37,053 nucleotides of DNA from NCBI GenBank assembly GCA_040902105.1, contig JBBDXW010000027.1, positions 1 to 37,053 on the forward strand. Direction: 5' to 3'. The first letter of the stretch is position 1. The number at the start of each line of letters is the position of its first letter. The notes under the pieces were generated by a model. It saw nothing but the letters and a program-made list of their open reading frames with translations. It was not told where the DNA came from and made no database searches. Position numbers and translations under genes: made by a program. This document shows, piece after piece, positions 8,023-15,951 of this stretch. This stretch comes from IDS-8 sp040902105 (GTDB taxonomy: Bacteria; Pseudomonadota; Gammaproteobacteria; Steroidobacterales; Woeseiaceae).

Positions 8023-9546
8023 ATGACCCGGGTCGCGGTTGCCACATCATCCCGCCTTGCCGCGGACGCAGCGGCGGAGGTCGCCGAACTCGGCGGTAAC
8101 GCGGTCGATTGCGCGATCGGGGCGGCGCTCGTGACCATGAATACCCAGCCGGGCGTATGCTCACTGGCAGGTGGCGCGTACGTAACGATCTGGGCCGCCG
8201 GTTCGTCACCGATCACCATTGACGGCAACGTGGCGGTGCCCGGGAAGGGCCCCGGCGCGAGAAAATCGGTTCAGGGTACCCGTTTGCACGTCGGTTATGG
8301 CGGCGGCATCGATACGGTTGTGGGTGCGGCGTCCGTGGCGGTGCCGGGATCGCTTGCGGCGCTCGACGCCGGGTGGCGGCAATTCGGCAACGCCCGGTGG
8401 ACGCAATTGCTGGCGCCGAGTATCCGCGCGGCGCGGGAAGGCTTTCCGTTACCGTCCGCATCCCACCATTACCTGGGCTATGCCGGAACACCGATATACG
8501 GGCGCAGTCCGGACGGCTTTGCCGCGCTGCACCATGCCGATGGCTCCTTACGCGCCAAGGGCAGCAACATTCGCGTTCCGCACCTTGCCGATACGCTCGC
8601 GGCAATCGCAAGCGAAGGAAGCTGGATTTTTTACGACGGCGACATTGCCGCCCGCATGGCAACCCACGTGCAGGACGGCGGCGGCGCATTGACCCTCGAC
8701 GATCTGCGCCTGTACCGCCCGATCGTCCGCGACTGCCTGAGTGTGGAGCTCGACGGATGGCAGATCGCCACCAATCCGCCTCCGGCCATCGGCGGAACAG
8801 TGCTTGCGGCGATGCTGCTGGCCTTTGCCGACCGCAGGCTTGCGCACTGGGACGCGGAGTCGCTCGACTATCTCGCGCGCGTTCAGCTGGCCGCACTCTC
8901 CTACCGCCGGGAAACGCTCGATCTCAGCGACGACATTCCGGGTGACGCCGGGCGCCTGCTCGAACGGGTGCGAAACGGCCAGCTGATCGGCAGGTACGTG
9001 TCTGCGTCCACGGTACACACCTCCGCGGTCGATGACTCCGGCCTCGCCTGCGCCATAACGGCGTCGTCCGGTTACGGCTCCGGTGAAATGCCCGCAGGCA
9101 CGGGTTTGTGGCTCAACAACTGCCTGGGAGAACTGGAACTGATCCGTCGCGACCCTGACACCCTCCCCGTCGGCAACCGGCTTCCGTCCAACATGGCGCC
9201 TACGGTCGCGCGCAGGAACGGCAGCGTGCTGGCGCTTGGCTCGCCCGGCGCCGACCGGATTACCACCGCATTGCATCAGTTCCTGGTCAACTTTCTCGTG
9301 CTCGGCCTCGATCTCGATGCGGCAATCGCCCATCCGCGCATGCACCTTGACCTCGGACCGGACAGCATCAACGTTCGGCTCGAACCCGGGCTTCCGTTCA
9401 CGCCGACCAACCGTCTTACTGTGACGCGTTATCCGGAAATCGGCATGTACTTCGGCGGCGTCGGCGCGGCGCTCTTCGATGAGCAAAAGGGATTCGAAGC
9501 CGGCGCCGATCCGAGGCGCGAAGGCGCAACATGGGTGGGACAGTGA
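8023..9546 (+). CDS. Gamma-glutamyltransferase family protein (cytoplasmic type)
   Basis: N-terminal-nucleophile hydrolase of the gamma-glutamyltranspeptidase family, 507 aa, self-cleaving before a threonine. The N-terminus has the family pattern RLAADAAAEVAELGGNAVDCAIGAAL. The likely nucleophile is T330 in STVHTSAVDDSG, and the small subunit continues with GLWLNNCLGE and GSPGADR. No signal peptide is visible, unlike periplasmic Ggt of E. coli. The position of the substrate-carboxylate arginine (DxR in many Ggt) reads DGN at 67-69, so the substrate may differ from glutathione. An in-frame TGA just before the ATG at 8023 fixes the 5' limit. The final codons and stop lie within the first copy of the GGGACAGTGACCTTAATT repeat. 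Confidence 0.85.
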   Translation: MTRVAVATSSRLAADAAAEVAELGGNAVDCAIGAALVTMNTQPGVCSLAGGAYVTIWAAGSSPITIDGNVAVPGKGPGARKSVQGTRLHVGYGGGIDTVVGAASVAVPGSLAALDAGWRQFGNARWTQLLAPSIRAAREGFPLPSASHHYLGYAGTPIYGRSPDGFAALHHADGSLRAKGSNIRVPHLADTLAAIASEGSWIFYDGDIAARMATHVQDGGGALTLDDLRLYRPIVRDCLSVELDGWQIATNPPPAIGGTVLAAMLLAFADRRLAHWDAESLDYLARVQLAALSYRRETLDLSDDIPGDAGRLLERVRNGQLIGRYVSASTVHTSAVDDSGLACAITASSGYGSGEMPAGTGLWLNNCLGELELIRRDPDTLPVGNRLPSNMAPTVARRNGSVLALGSPGADRITTALHQFLVNFLVLGLDLDAAIAHPRMHLDLGPDSINVRLEPGLPFTPTNRLTVTRYPEIGMYFGGVGAALFDEQKGFEAGADPRREGATWVGQ

Positions 9547-9655
9547 CCTTAATTGCCGGATGCTCAGTCAGGGGGACAGTGACCTTAAATGCCCGAGGTG
9601 CAATTAAGGTCACTGTCCCCCTGATCGCCCCCCGAATTAAGGTCACTGTCCCCCT
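9537..9655. repeat. Cluster of four REP-like repeats (GGGACAGTGACCTTAATT)
   Basis: Two copies are on the plus strand (9537-9554 and 9571-9590) and two are inverted (9602-9622 and 9635-9655). Copies 2 and 3 face each other around TGCCCGAGGTG, so the cluster can fold into nested hairpins. Unit length is about 18-21 bp with consensus AGGGGGACAGTGACCTTAATT less a base or two. Similar motifs in other proteobacteria accompany REP-associated Y1 transposases (recollection, not checked). The cluster fills the gap between the gamma-glutamyltransferase and pdxH. Confidence 0.8.
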
Positions 9656-9709
9656 AATTGAGCTACCCTGCCGCGCAGCGGCCAGCAATCCTGCTTTCCG
9701 GAGTCGGCA

Positions 9710-10417
9710 TTGAAGAATTTGCGCTTCGTCGATCGCCTCCCGGCCGAACTGCCGGCAGACCCGATGCATTTCGCGGATGCCTGGCTCAAGGAAGCAACGG
9801 CGAATGCCGGGGTGCGAAATCCGAACTCGATGACGCTCGCAACGGTCGGACGCGACGGGCAGGTGTCCGCACGCGTGGTGCTCTGCAAACAATTCGTGCC
9901 CGACCCCGGCTACCTGGTCTTTTACACCAATTACAGATCGCGCAAAGTGCGCGATCTGACCGAAAACCCGAAGGTTGCCGTAGCGTTTTACTGGGACCGG
10001 CTCGGTTTGCAAATGCGACTCGAGGGACCTGCGGTACGTTCGCCCGCGGCGGAAAGCGACGCCTATTTCGCGACGCGCGACCGCGGCAGCCAGCTGGGCG
10101 CCTGGGGCAGCGATCAAAGCGCAGTGATTGCGTCGCGCGAGGCGCTGGTCGCTCAGATCCGGGAACGCGCGGTGCTGCTGGGAGTGTCTCCTGACCAGCG
10201 TGTCGACAATGGCGAACCGGCGCCCGCAAACGTCGTGCCGCCGATCGCGCGGCCGCCACACTGGGGCGGCATCAGAATCTGGGCCAGCGCGATTGAACTC
10301 TGGATCGAAGGGAAGGACAGAATCCACGATCGTGCCGCCTGGAAGCGCGATCTCGTCCGGTCTAACGAACACGCGTTCTCCGTGTCGCCGTGGAGCGGCG
10401 TGCGGCTGCAGCCGTAG
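9710..10417 (+). CDS. pdxH: Pyridoxamine/pyridoxine 5'-phosphate oxidase
   Basis: FMN-dependent enzyme making pyridoxal 5'-phosphate from PMP or PNP. The 235-aa protein is near the usual length (about 210-230). Visible motifs are NSMTLATVGRDGQVSARVVLCK (split-barrel FMN site), FYTNYRSRKVRDLTENP, FYWDRLGLQMRLEG, SQLGAWGSDQS and the C-terminal PHWGGIRIW...VRLQP that binds the substrate phosphate. The start is TTG at 9710, with GGAG (9700-9703) seven nucleotides upstream; the next in-frame ATG (residue 19) would remove conserved N-terminal residues. It is preceded by the repeat cluster, and no close operon partner is apparent. Confidence 0.95.
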   Translation: MKNLRFVDRLPAELPADPMHFADAWLKEATANAGVRNPNSMTLATVGRDGQVSARVVLCKQFVPDPGYLVFYTNYRSRKVRDLTENPKVAVAFYWDRLGLQMRLEGPAVRSPAAESDAYFATRDRGSQLGAWGSDQSAVIASREALVAQIRERAVLLGVSPDQRVDNGEPAPANVVPPIARPPHWGGIRIWASAIELWIEGKDRIHDRAAWKRDLVRSNEHAFSVSPWSGVRLQP

Positions 10418-10568
10418 ATATGCAACTCCAAGGATGCAACCCCTGCGAGCCGCCGCACAAGATCCTGCAGGTTACTATTGACGACGCTGGAGAGACGAAC
10501 GAGCGCGACTGGTGCCGAGGCTTCCTGGTGGGCCGTCGTTAACGGAGCTAGCGGAAGAGGAAACGCTG

Positions 10569-10757
10569 ATGGAACCGGGGATCGTTGAACGCAGGATAGG
10601 CTGCCCGTATTGCGCAGAATCGATGGATATCGTGCTCGACCTGTCCGGCGGCGGTCAGTCGTACGTCGAGGATTGCCAGGTCTGCTGCCAGCCGATGCAG
10701 ATCAGTTTCGAGACAGACACCGAGCAGCTGCTGGCGTTGCAGGTCGACCGTGCCTGA
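10569..10757 (+). CDS. CPXCG-motif cysteine-rich small protein
   Basis: A 62-aa protein with a zinc-ribbon-like pattern: CPYC at residues 12-15, then CQVCCQPM about 20 residues later. This matches the uncharacterised CPXCG-containing family found in many proteobacteria; its function is unknown. The ATG at 10569 is preceded by AGAGGAAA and begins the conserved MEPGIVERRIGCPYC; an upstream in-frame GTG at 10512 would add a non-conserved tail. It overlaps the next gene by 8 bp, implying co-translation with it. Confidence 0.75.
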   Translation: MEPGIVERRIGCPYCAESMDIVLDLSGGGQSYVEDCQVCCQPMQISFETDTEQLLALQVDRA

Positions 10758-12801
10758 CCGCACACTGCGAAACGTCCAGCGCCAGTTCAGAAAATCGACG
10801 GCCAATGTGTGCTGCGTTGCTCTCGCTTTCGCAATGTCGCTCGCAGCTCCAGCCACACCGGCCCAGACAATCCTGTCGGAAGGCACGAACCTGTCAGTGG
10901 ACGTGTCGCCCATCGACGGACAGATTGCGATGGACCTCCTCGGGAGTATCTGGGTGGTGCCGCCAGCCGGCGGCGCCGCGGAAAAAGTCAGCAACGGCCT
11001 GCAACCTGCGGCGCGTCCGAAATGGTCACCCACGGGTGAGAGGATCCTTTATCAGACGGTTTCGGTACTCGGCAGTCGCCTCTGGATGCTCGATGTCGAC
11101 CTGTCCACGTCGAGCGAGTTGAGCAGCGGTGCGAACTTCGATCAGCACCCCGAGTGGCACCCGTCCGGGGAGCGCATTGCATTTTCATCGGCGCGCGGCG
11201 ACAGCGGTTTCGACCTGTGGGAGATCCATCTGGACACGGGGCTCAGCTGGCGGCTGAGCCAGTACCCCGGTGACGAAACCGAGCCGGTCTGGTCTGCGGA
11301 CGGCCGTGACCTCGCCTTCGTACGCCGCATGGACGACCAGTGGCGGCTGGTGTTGCGGCGGCACGGTCAGGCGGACCAGGACCTGGTGATCTCCGACGAA
11401 CCGCTCGCCGCCCCATCGTGGCGGCCGGACGGAAGCCTCCTCACCTACCTGCGCCGCAGTGACGAAAAATACAGCCTCGAGATGGTCATTCTGTCGAACC
11501 CGCCGCTGGTGCGGCCGGTCGCGGCGAACGAAGACTTTTTCCTTGCACCGGTGAGCTGGCTCGACCGCCTGCATTTTTTCTATACCGCGGACGGGATCAT
11601 CAAGACTCGTGGCTTCAACGAATGGAGGGCCAGCAAAGTGCCGTTCAGGGCGGAAGTCCGCCGGCCGGAGTCGCGCCTGGGCGCAACCCTCGAAACGGAA
11701 GAGCCGGCGGCGGAGCTGCCGATCGTGTCGCCGCCGAACGGGCGACTGGTCATTCGCGCCGCTCGCTTGTTCGATGGCGTCGCATCCGGCTATCGAAGCG
11801 ACGTCGACGTGCTGCTCGAGGGCGGAAGGATCGCGGCGGTCGAATCCAGGCACGACTGGGACGATGCGACGATCCTTGACCTGGGCGACGCAACCATACT
11901 GCCCGGCTTCGTCGACAGCTACGCATCGCTGCCGGATCGCAACGCGCGTGAAGTCGGATTGGCGCTGTTGACCTATGGCGTTACAACGATCGTCGCCGAC
12001 GCTCCGGACAGTTTTGACCCGGCCGTCTGGGAAACGGAACAAAGCCCGGGTCCGCGCCTGTTGCGGGCTGCCCCCTTGAGCGCCGTCCCTGACGAGGACA
12101 ACCCGGTGCCGCTGGCTCTTCTTACCATTCCGGCATCCGGCTTCGCCTCCGGCGACGGTGGCAGCGCCCTGGAATCCGGTCGGCAACGCGGCGTGCCGGT
12201 GCTGGCGGAAAGCTGGAGAGTCGGAGTCGCCGTGGGCGCGGACCTGTTACTGGGCGCGGACACGTTGCCGGCCTCGCCGCTCGGACATCGCTACCAGGAC
12301 GTCCGCATCGTGGCGGGAGCGGGCCCGGTCGCGCTCGTGTCGGGACTGGCCGACGCCGGGACACCCGGACTGGCGCAATTGCTGCAAACGCGCCAGGCGC
12401 GGGCGTTCGAGCATTGGCTCGCCGGGCAGGCCGAGCCGCCTCGTCGCTTCTCGGAACTGCCGAACCTCGCCGGGGCTTCGTCGGTGGTCGTCGGCAGTAA
12501 GCCGAACGGTCTGCCAGCCGGGCTCGCGCTGCATGCCGAACTGCTGGCACTCAGCGCGGCCGGTTTGAGCGGCGAACAGGTACTCCGGGCCGCCGGAGCC
12601 AACGCGGCCGATGCCCTGGGTCTCGACGAGCAACTCGGCAGGATCGTGCCCGGCGCGCTAGCCGATCTGGTTCTCGTCTCCGGCGACCCGGAGCATCGTA
12701 TTGCCGATGCGCTCAACATTGTCGCGGTCGTGAGGAACGGTCGCTTCTACAGTTTGATACGCCTGCTCGAAGACGCTCGCGGCACAACCGCTGTCGAGTA
12801 A
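10750..12801 (+). CDS. Exported TolB-like beta-propeller / amidohydrolase-like fusion, metal site lost
   Basis: A 683-aa predicted periplasmic protein. A signal peptide (hydrophobic stretch about residues 19-34, APATPAQ cleavage region) is followed by WD40-like/TolB repeats at about 45-300 (KWSPTGERILY, EWHPSGERIAF, VWSADGRDLAF, SWRPDGSLLTY). The C-terminus, about 330-670, has the amidohydrolase composite architecture (RAARLFDGV, ILPGFVDSY, LGRIVPGALADLVLVSGDP). The metal-binding HxH after PGFVD is replaced by Y391-A-S393, and the late GTD motif is GSKPNG (582-587). No other metal-ligand histidines are evident, so hydrolase activity is doubtful. The start is GTG at 10750, overlapping the CPXCG gene. 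Related active enzymes are exported prolidase-like or imidazolonepropionase-like amidohydrolases. Confidence 0.8.
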   Translation: MPDRTLRNVQRQFRKSTANVCCVALAFAMSLAAPATPAQTILSEGTNLSVDVSPIDGQIAMDLLGSIWVVPPAGGAAEKVSNGLQPAARPKWSPTGERILYQTVSVLGSRLWMLDVDLSTSSELSSGANFDQHPEWHPSGERIAFSSARGDSGFDLWEIHLDTGLSWRLSQYPGDETEPVWSADGRDLAFVRRMDDQWRLVLRRHGQADQDLVISDEPLAAPSWRPDGSLLTYLRRSDEKYSLEMVILSNPPLVRPVAANEDFFLAPVSWLDRLHFFYTADGIIKTRGFNEWRASKVPFRAEVRRPESRLGATLETEEPAAELPIVSPPNGRLVIRAARLFDGVASGYRSDVDVLLEGGRIAAVESRHDWDDATILDLGDATILPGFVDSYASLPDRNAREVGLALLTYGVTTIVADAPDSFDPAVWETEQSPGPRLLRAAPLSAVPDEDNPVPLALLTIPASGFASGDGGSALESGRQRGVPVLAESWRVGVAVGADLLLGADTLPASPLGHRYQDVRIVAGAGPVALVSGLADAGTPGLAQLLQTRQARAFEHWLAGQAEPPRRFSELPNLAGASSVVVGSKPNGLPAGLALHAELLALSAAGLSGEQVLRAAGANAADALGLDEQLGRIVPGALADLVLVSGDPEHRIADALNIVAVVRNGRFYSLIRLLEDARGTTAVE

Positions 12802-13076
12802 TTTGACAAAATGCACTCAGAATCCGCACTGTCGCCGATTGGCGACGGAACTGAACGGCGGGAAAATCCAACTCCGCGCCGACGCGGCCCCGGCGCCGCT
12901 TGCGGCCTTTCGAAAAAAGATTTATGAATCAATTAGATATCAGTCTCTTTCCGCGCGACTGCGTTATGTATAATCGCGGTTTCCTGTCGGGAATCCTTAC
13001 ATCCGACGGCGAAAAGTTAAGCCCGACTCGGCAAGTTCAGCCACAACTCTTTGAAAATAAGTCCGAAAATCACTAG
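12802..13076. other. Non-coding AT-rich region upstream of the sigma-54 promoter
   Basis: No plausible gene. It holds a hairpin GTCGCC-GATT-GGCGAC (12831-12846) just after the amidohydrolase-like gene, without a T-run. A perfect TATAAT lies at 12969-12974 with no good -35 partner. A dyad GTCGG-N12-CCGAC (12986-13007) is centred about 105 bp before the inferred sigma-54 start site, a typical distance for an enhancer-binding activator. Base composition from about 12900 to 13280 is clearly richer in A and T than the flanking genes. Confidence 0.5.
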
Positions 13077-13092
13077 TGGCATAGCTCTTGCT
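13077..13092 (+). promoter_or_regulatory. Sigma-54 (-24/-12) promoter
   Basis: TGGCATAGCTCTTGCT fits the RpoN consensus TGGCACG-N4-TTGCW with GG and GC exactly 10 nt apart and two deviations in the less conserved CG. It is followed by TTTTATAAG; transcription should start near 13103. It is not inside a gene and points toward the A-rich RNA-like segment. Confidence 0.7.
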
Positions 13093-13102
13093 TTTATAAG
13101 CG

Positions 13103-13308
13103 TGCCCAAGCGAAGTGTGACTGGGAACGGTAACCGGAAATTTGATACATACAGGATTTAGACGCCAGAAGAACAATAACTACAAAAACAAAAAGATCCA
13201 GATCCAATAATAATAATGATATGTCTGTATCTGGTTACCGAACTCAGTTACCTCTTAATAATAAAAAGAGTCATTGACCCCGCCGCCTCATCAGCCGCGG
13301 GGTTTTTT
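13103..13308 (+). ncRNA. Candidate CrcZ/CrcY-like small RNA (Hfq/Crc-titrating)
   Basis: About 205 nt between a sigma-54 promoter and an intrinsic terminator, without a convincing ORF. It carries four AAnAAnAA catabolite-activity motifs: AACAATAA (13172-13179), AAAAACAA (13184-13191, overlapping a further match), AATAATAATAAT (13206-13217) and AATAATAA (13257-13264). The first three lie in a loop closed by an 11-bp stem, 13128-13138 (CGGTAACCGGA) with 13230-13240 (TCTGGTTACCG, one G-U). A second GTTACC at 13247-13252 could pair alternatively with GGTAAC. In Pseudomonas, CrcZ/Y/X are RpoN-dependent RNAs with several such motifs that sequester Hfq/Crc and relieve catabolite repression. The parallel is by architecture, not by checked homology. 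The alternative is an attenuated leader of the downstream gene. Confidence 0.55.
13278..13308 (+). terminator. Intrinsic terminator
   Basis: CCCCGC (13278-13283) pairs with GCGGGG (13297-13302). The stem can extend by two more pairs past a C-C mismatch, and six T residues (13303-13308) follow. It is a strong rho-independent terminator, 113 bp before the next gene's ATG. Confidence 0.85.
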
Positions 13309-13421
13309 ATTGCCGTGACTTCGTGTCCGTGCATTGCGGAATTGCGCCGTCGTTGCATACGGCACTTTTCGCAACCGTGCGAGTCTATACGGCGGTCATC
13401 GCCATCAAAGGCAAGCGATCC

Positions 13422-14246
13422 ATGAAGCCGAGAGTTCCGCTCCTGACAATCTTGCTGCTGACGCTGGCGCATGCCGGCTGTGACGGAGCTCCATCCGACG
13501 CAGACGACATGAAGGCCCTGGACGCCGTGCAGGAGAGCGCCGGGAAAACCGCGGATGCCTCAGTTTACTCGGCGGCGATTTCGAACAGTGCACGCCTGGA
13601 GAAAGACTTCGAACGCGACGCCGGCAGCAAACCGGAAGAAGTCTTGCAGTTTTTCGCCATCCAGCCCGGCATGCGCGTACTCGATCTGTTCTCCGGCGGC
13701 GGCTACTACAGCGAACTGCTCTCGTACGTCGTCGGGGCGGAAGGATCGGTTGTCGCGCACAACAACAGCGCCTATGTCGGCTTCCTCGGCGATGAAATCA
13801 AGCAGCGAAACGTCGACGAACGGCTGCCGAACGTCGAAACGCGGCTGGCGGAAAACAACGAGTTGCGCCTGCAGCCCGGTGAGTTCGACGCGATCCTCAT
13901 GATTCTGGCCTACCATGACGTGTATTACTCGAACCCGAAAGACGGCTGGCCGAAAATAGACGGCCCGAAGCTGCTTGCCGAACTGTACCGGGGGCTGAAA
14001 CCCGGCGGCGTGCTGGGCATCGTCGATCACTATGCGGAAGCCGGGGCGCCGCGTGAAACAGGCGGCACCCTGCATCGTATCGATCCGCGCATCGTTATTG
14101 CCGACCTGACCAGTGCGGGCTTCGAGCTGGAAGAACGAAGTGACGCGTTGCGCAACATGGATGACGACTACAGCAAGATCGTTTTCGATCCGGAGCTGCG
14201 CGGCAAAACCGATCGATTCATCCTGCGGTTCCGCAAACCGGAATAA
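13422..14246 (+). CDS. Exported lipoprotein with class I SAM methyltransferase fold
   Basis: A 274-aa protein. MKPRVPLLTILLLTLAHAGC is a lipoprotein signal with the lipid-attachment Cys at residue 20. The mature region holds a Rossmann-like methyltransferase: motif I VLDLFSGGGYYS (86-97), DAILMILAYHDVYY as motif IV region, and GLKPGGVLGIVDH as the motif V/VI strand. Uncharacterised homologues with signal peptides are common in proteobacteria. The ATG at 13422 is chosen because it starts the signal peptide; upstream in-frame starts lack sense. How SAM would reach an exported enzyme is unclear, so the true role is open. It is followed 77 bp later by a lipoprotein amidase on the same strand. Confidence 0.75.
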   Translation: MKPRVPLLTILLLTLAHAGCDGAPSDADDMKALDAVQESAGKTADASVYSAAISNSARLEKDFERDAGSKPEEVLQFFAIQPGMRVLDLFSGGGYYSELLSYVVGAEGSVVAHNNSAYVGFLGDEIKQRNVDERLPNVETRLAENNELRLQPGEFDAILMILAYHDVYYSNPKDGWPKIDGPKLLAELYRGLKPGGVLGIVDHYAEAGAPRETGGTLHRIDPRIVIADLTSAGFELEERSDALRNMDDDYSKIVFDPELRGKTDRFILRFRKPE

Positions 14247-14323
14247 CTGCGACCCCTGCTTGCGCGACACCCCGGTCCGGCCTTAGTCTTTCCGGCAGCC
14301 GACGGTGCCGGAGTCACAGTAAA

Positions 14324-15868
14324 TTGAAACGCCTCACAATCTTTTGGTGCCTGCTCGCCCTGGGCGCATGCGGATCGGTACGGCAGCCTGACTTCCACGA
14401 ATACGATATCGCTTCGTTGCAGGATTCGATGCAGCGCGGCGAAGTCACTGCGCGCCAACTGGTCCGCTACTATCTCGATCGAATCGAGGCGATCGACCGG
14501 GACGGCCCGCAACTCTCAGCCATCATCGAGCTGAATCCGGAGGCTTTACAGATCGCCGACGCGCTCGATGAAGAACGCCGGCGCTCGGGTGCGCGCGGCC
14601 CGCTTCACGGCATACCGGTGGTACTCAAGGCCAATATCGACACCGGCGACAGGATGGCAACCAGTGCCGGTTCGCTGGCACTTGCAGGCCATCACCCGCC
14701 TGACGATGCGTTCCTGGTCGCGCGCCTGCGCGAACAGGGCGCCGTCATTCTCGGCAAGGCAAACCTGAGCGAATGGGCGAACTTCCGTTCGACCCAGTCG
14801 TCGAGCGGCTGGAGCAGCGTCGGCGGGCAGACGAAAAATCCCTACGATCCGCAACGCAATCCCTGCGGCTCCTCGAGTGGATCCGCCGTTGCTGTCTCCG
14901 CGAACCTGACCGCGCTGGCGGTCGGCACGGAAACCGACGGATCGATCATTTGTCCTGCGTCGATCAACGGCATTGTCGGCATCAAGCCGACCGTAGGCCT
15001 CGTGAGCAGGGACGGGATCATTCCGATCGCGCATAGCCAGGACACCGCCGGCCCGATGGCGCGCACCGTACGGGACGCTGCAGTGCTGTTGTCCGCTCTC
15101 GCCGCCAGAGATCCATCGGACTCCGCCGCGCGCGCGCGCTCCGATACTGTCCCGGACTACGCCGCCAACTTGCAGGTTGACGCGCTCAAGGGCAAAAGGA
15201 TCGGTGTGTTGCGAACGTATTCCGGCGCGGGAAACGATGCACGAGTTGACAGCATCCTGGACGACAGTATCGCGATACTGGCCGCGAAAGGTGCCGAGAT
15301 CGTCGATCCGGTCGAGATAGAAACCGAAGGAATGGGCGACGCAGAGTACGAGGTGCTCCTTTATGAATTCAAGGAAGACCTGAACAGCTATCTCGCGTCG
15401 TCGAATGCGGCGGTGAATTCGCTCGAAGCGATCATTGCCTTCAACGAGCAACATGCCGCGACCGTGATGCCGTTCTTCGGCCAGGAAATCATGGAGCTTG
15501 CGCAAGGCAAGGGACCTTTGACCGATGCCGGGTATCTGGAGGCGCTGGAGTTGAGCCAGCGCATTGCACAGGACGGTATCGACAACGTAGTAAAAACGCA
15601 TGATCTCGATGTTCTCGTTGCGCCGTCGAACGGTCCGGCCTGGATGACGGATTACATCAACAGCGACCATTTCAGTGTCGGCAGCTCATCGTTCGCGGCG
15701 GTGTCGGGCTATGCGAGCATCACGGTTCCCGCAGGCTTCATCTTCGGGCTGCCGGTGGGCGTTTCTTTCATCGGTCCGGCGTTCAGCGAACGGAAACTGA
15801 TCGAGATCGCCTATGCCTTCGAGCAGGCGACCAAGGCACGCAAAGCGCCGCTTTTTAATGCCGATTGA
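14324..15868 (+). CDS. Amidase-signature family lipoprotein
   Basis: A 514-aa enzyme of the amidase signature family, which hydrolyses carboxamides through a Ser-cisSer-Lys triad. The triad is visible: K102 in VVLKANIDTGD, Ser in CGSSSGSAVAV (about 183-185) and S207 in TETDGSIICPASINGIVGIKP. The N-terminus MKRLTIFWCLLALGAC is a lipoprotein signal with Cys16, so the enzyme is predicted to be membrane-anchored in the periplasm or outer membrane. The start codon is TTG at 14324, with GGAG about 12 nt upstream; the next ATG would delete the signal. The substrate is unknown; family members act on peptide amides and other amides, and some belong to GatA-like paralogues. Confidence 0.88.
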   Translation: MKRLTIFWCLLALGACGSVRQPDFHEYDIASLQDSMQRGEVTARQLVRYYLDRIEAIDRDGPQLSAIIELNPEALQIADALDEERRRSGARGPLHGIPVVLKANIDTGDRMATSAGSLALAGHHPPDDAFLVARLREQGAVILGKANLSEWANFRSTQSSSGWSSVGGQTKNPYDPQRNPCGSSSGSAVAVSANLTALAVGTETDGSIICPASINGIVGIKPTVGLVSRDGIIPIAHSQDTAGPMARTVRDAAVLLSALAARDPSDSAARARSDTVPDYAANLQVDALKGKRIGVLRTYSGAGNDARVDSILDDSIAILAAKGAEIVDPVEIETEGMGDAEYEVLLYEFKEDLNSYLASSNAAVNSLEAIIAFNEQHAATVMPFFGQEIMELAQGKGPLTDAGYLEALELSQRIAQDGIDNVVKTHDLDVLVAPSNGPAWMTDYINSDHFSVGSSSFAAVSGYASITVPAGFIFGLPVGVSFIGPAFSERKLIEIAYAFEQATKARKAPLFNAD

Positions 15869-15951
15869 CCCCGGGGGGCCTCTGGACTGTTCGGCGTTGC
15901 CCGTTGCACGGCTAAATCGGCTGTCGCCCGGAGAAGCTGCCGACCAACGAT

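Noticed and set aside
9537..9655. Possible CRISPR array
   Set aside because: Only four short repeats in mixed orientation with unequal spacers and no cas genes; this is a REP cluster.
12803..12825. TTGACA just after the amidohydrolase-like gene
   Set aside because: The hexamer 17 bp downstream (CACTGT) is a poor -10.
12969..12974. Perfect TATAAT upstream of the sigma-54 promoter
   Set aside because: No acceptable -35 hexamer at 16-18 bp, so not called as a promoter; kept only as a note.
13216..13425. Small ORF (69 codons) from an ATG after the A-rich repeats
   Set aside because: It runs through the intrinsic terminator and has no ribosome-binding site; the RNA interpretation fits better.
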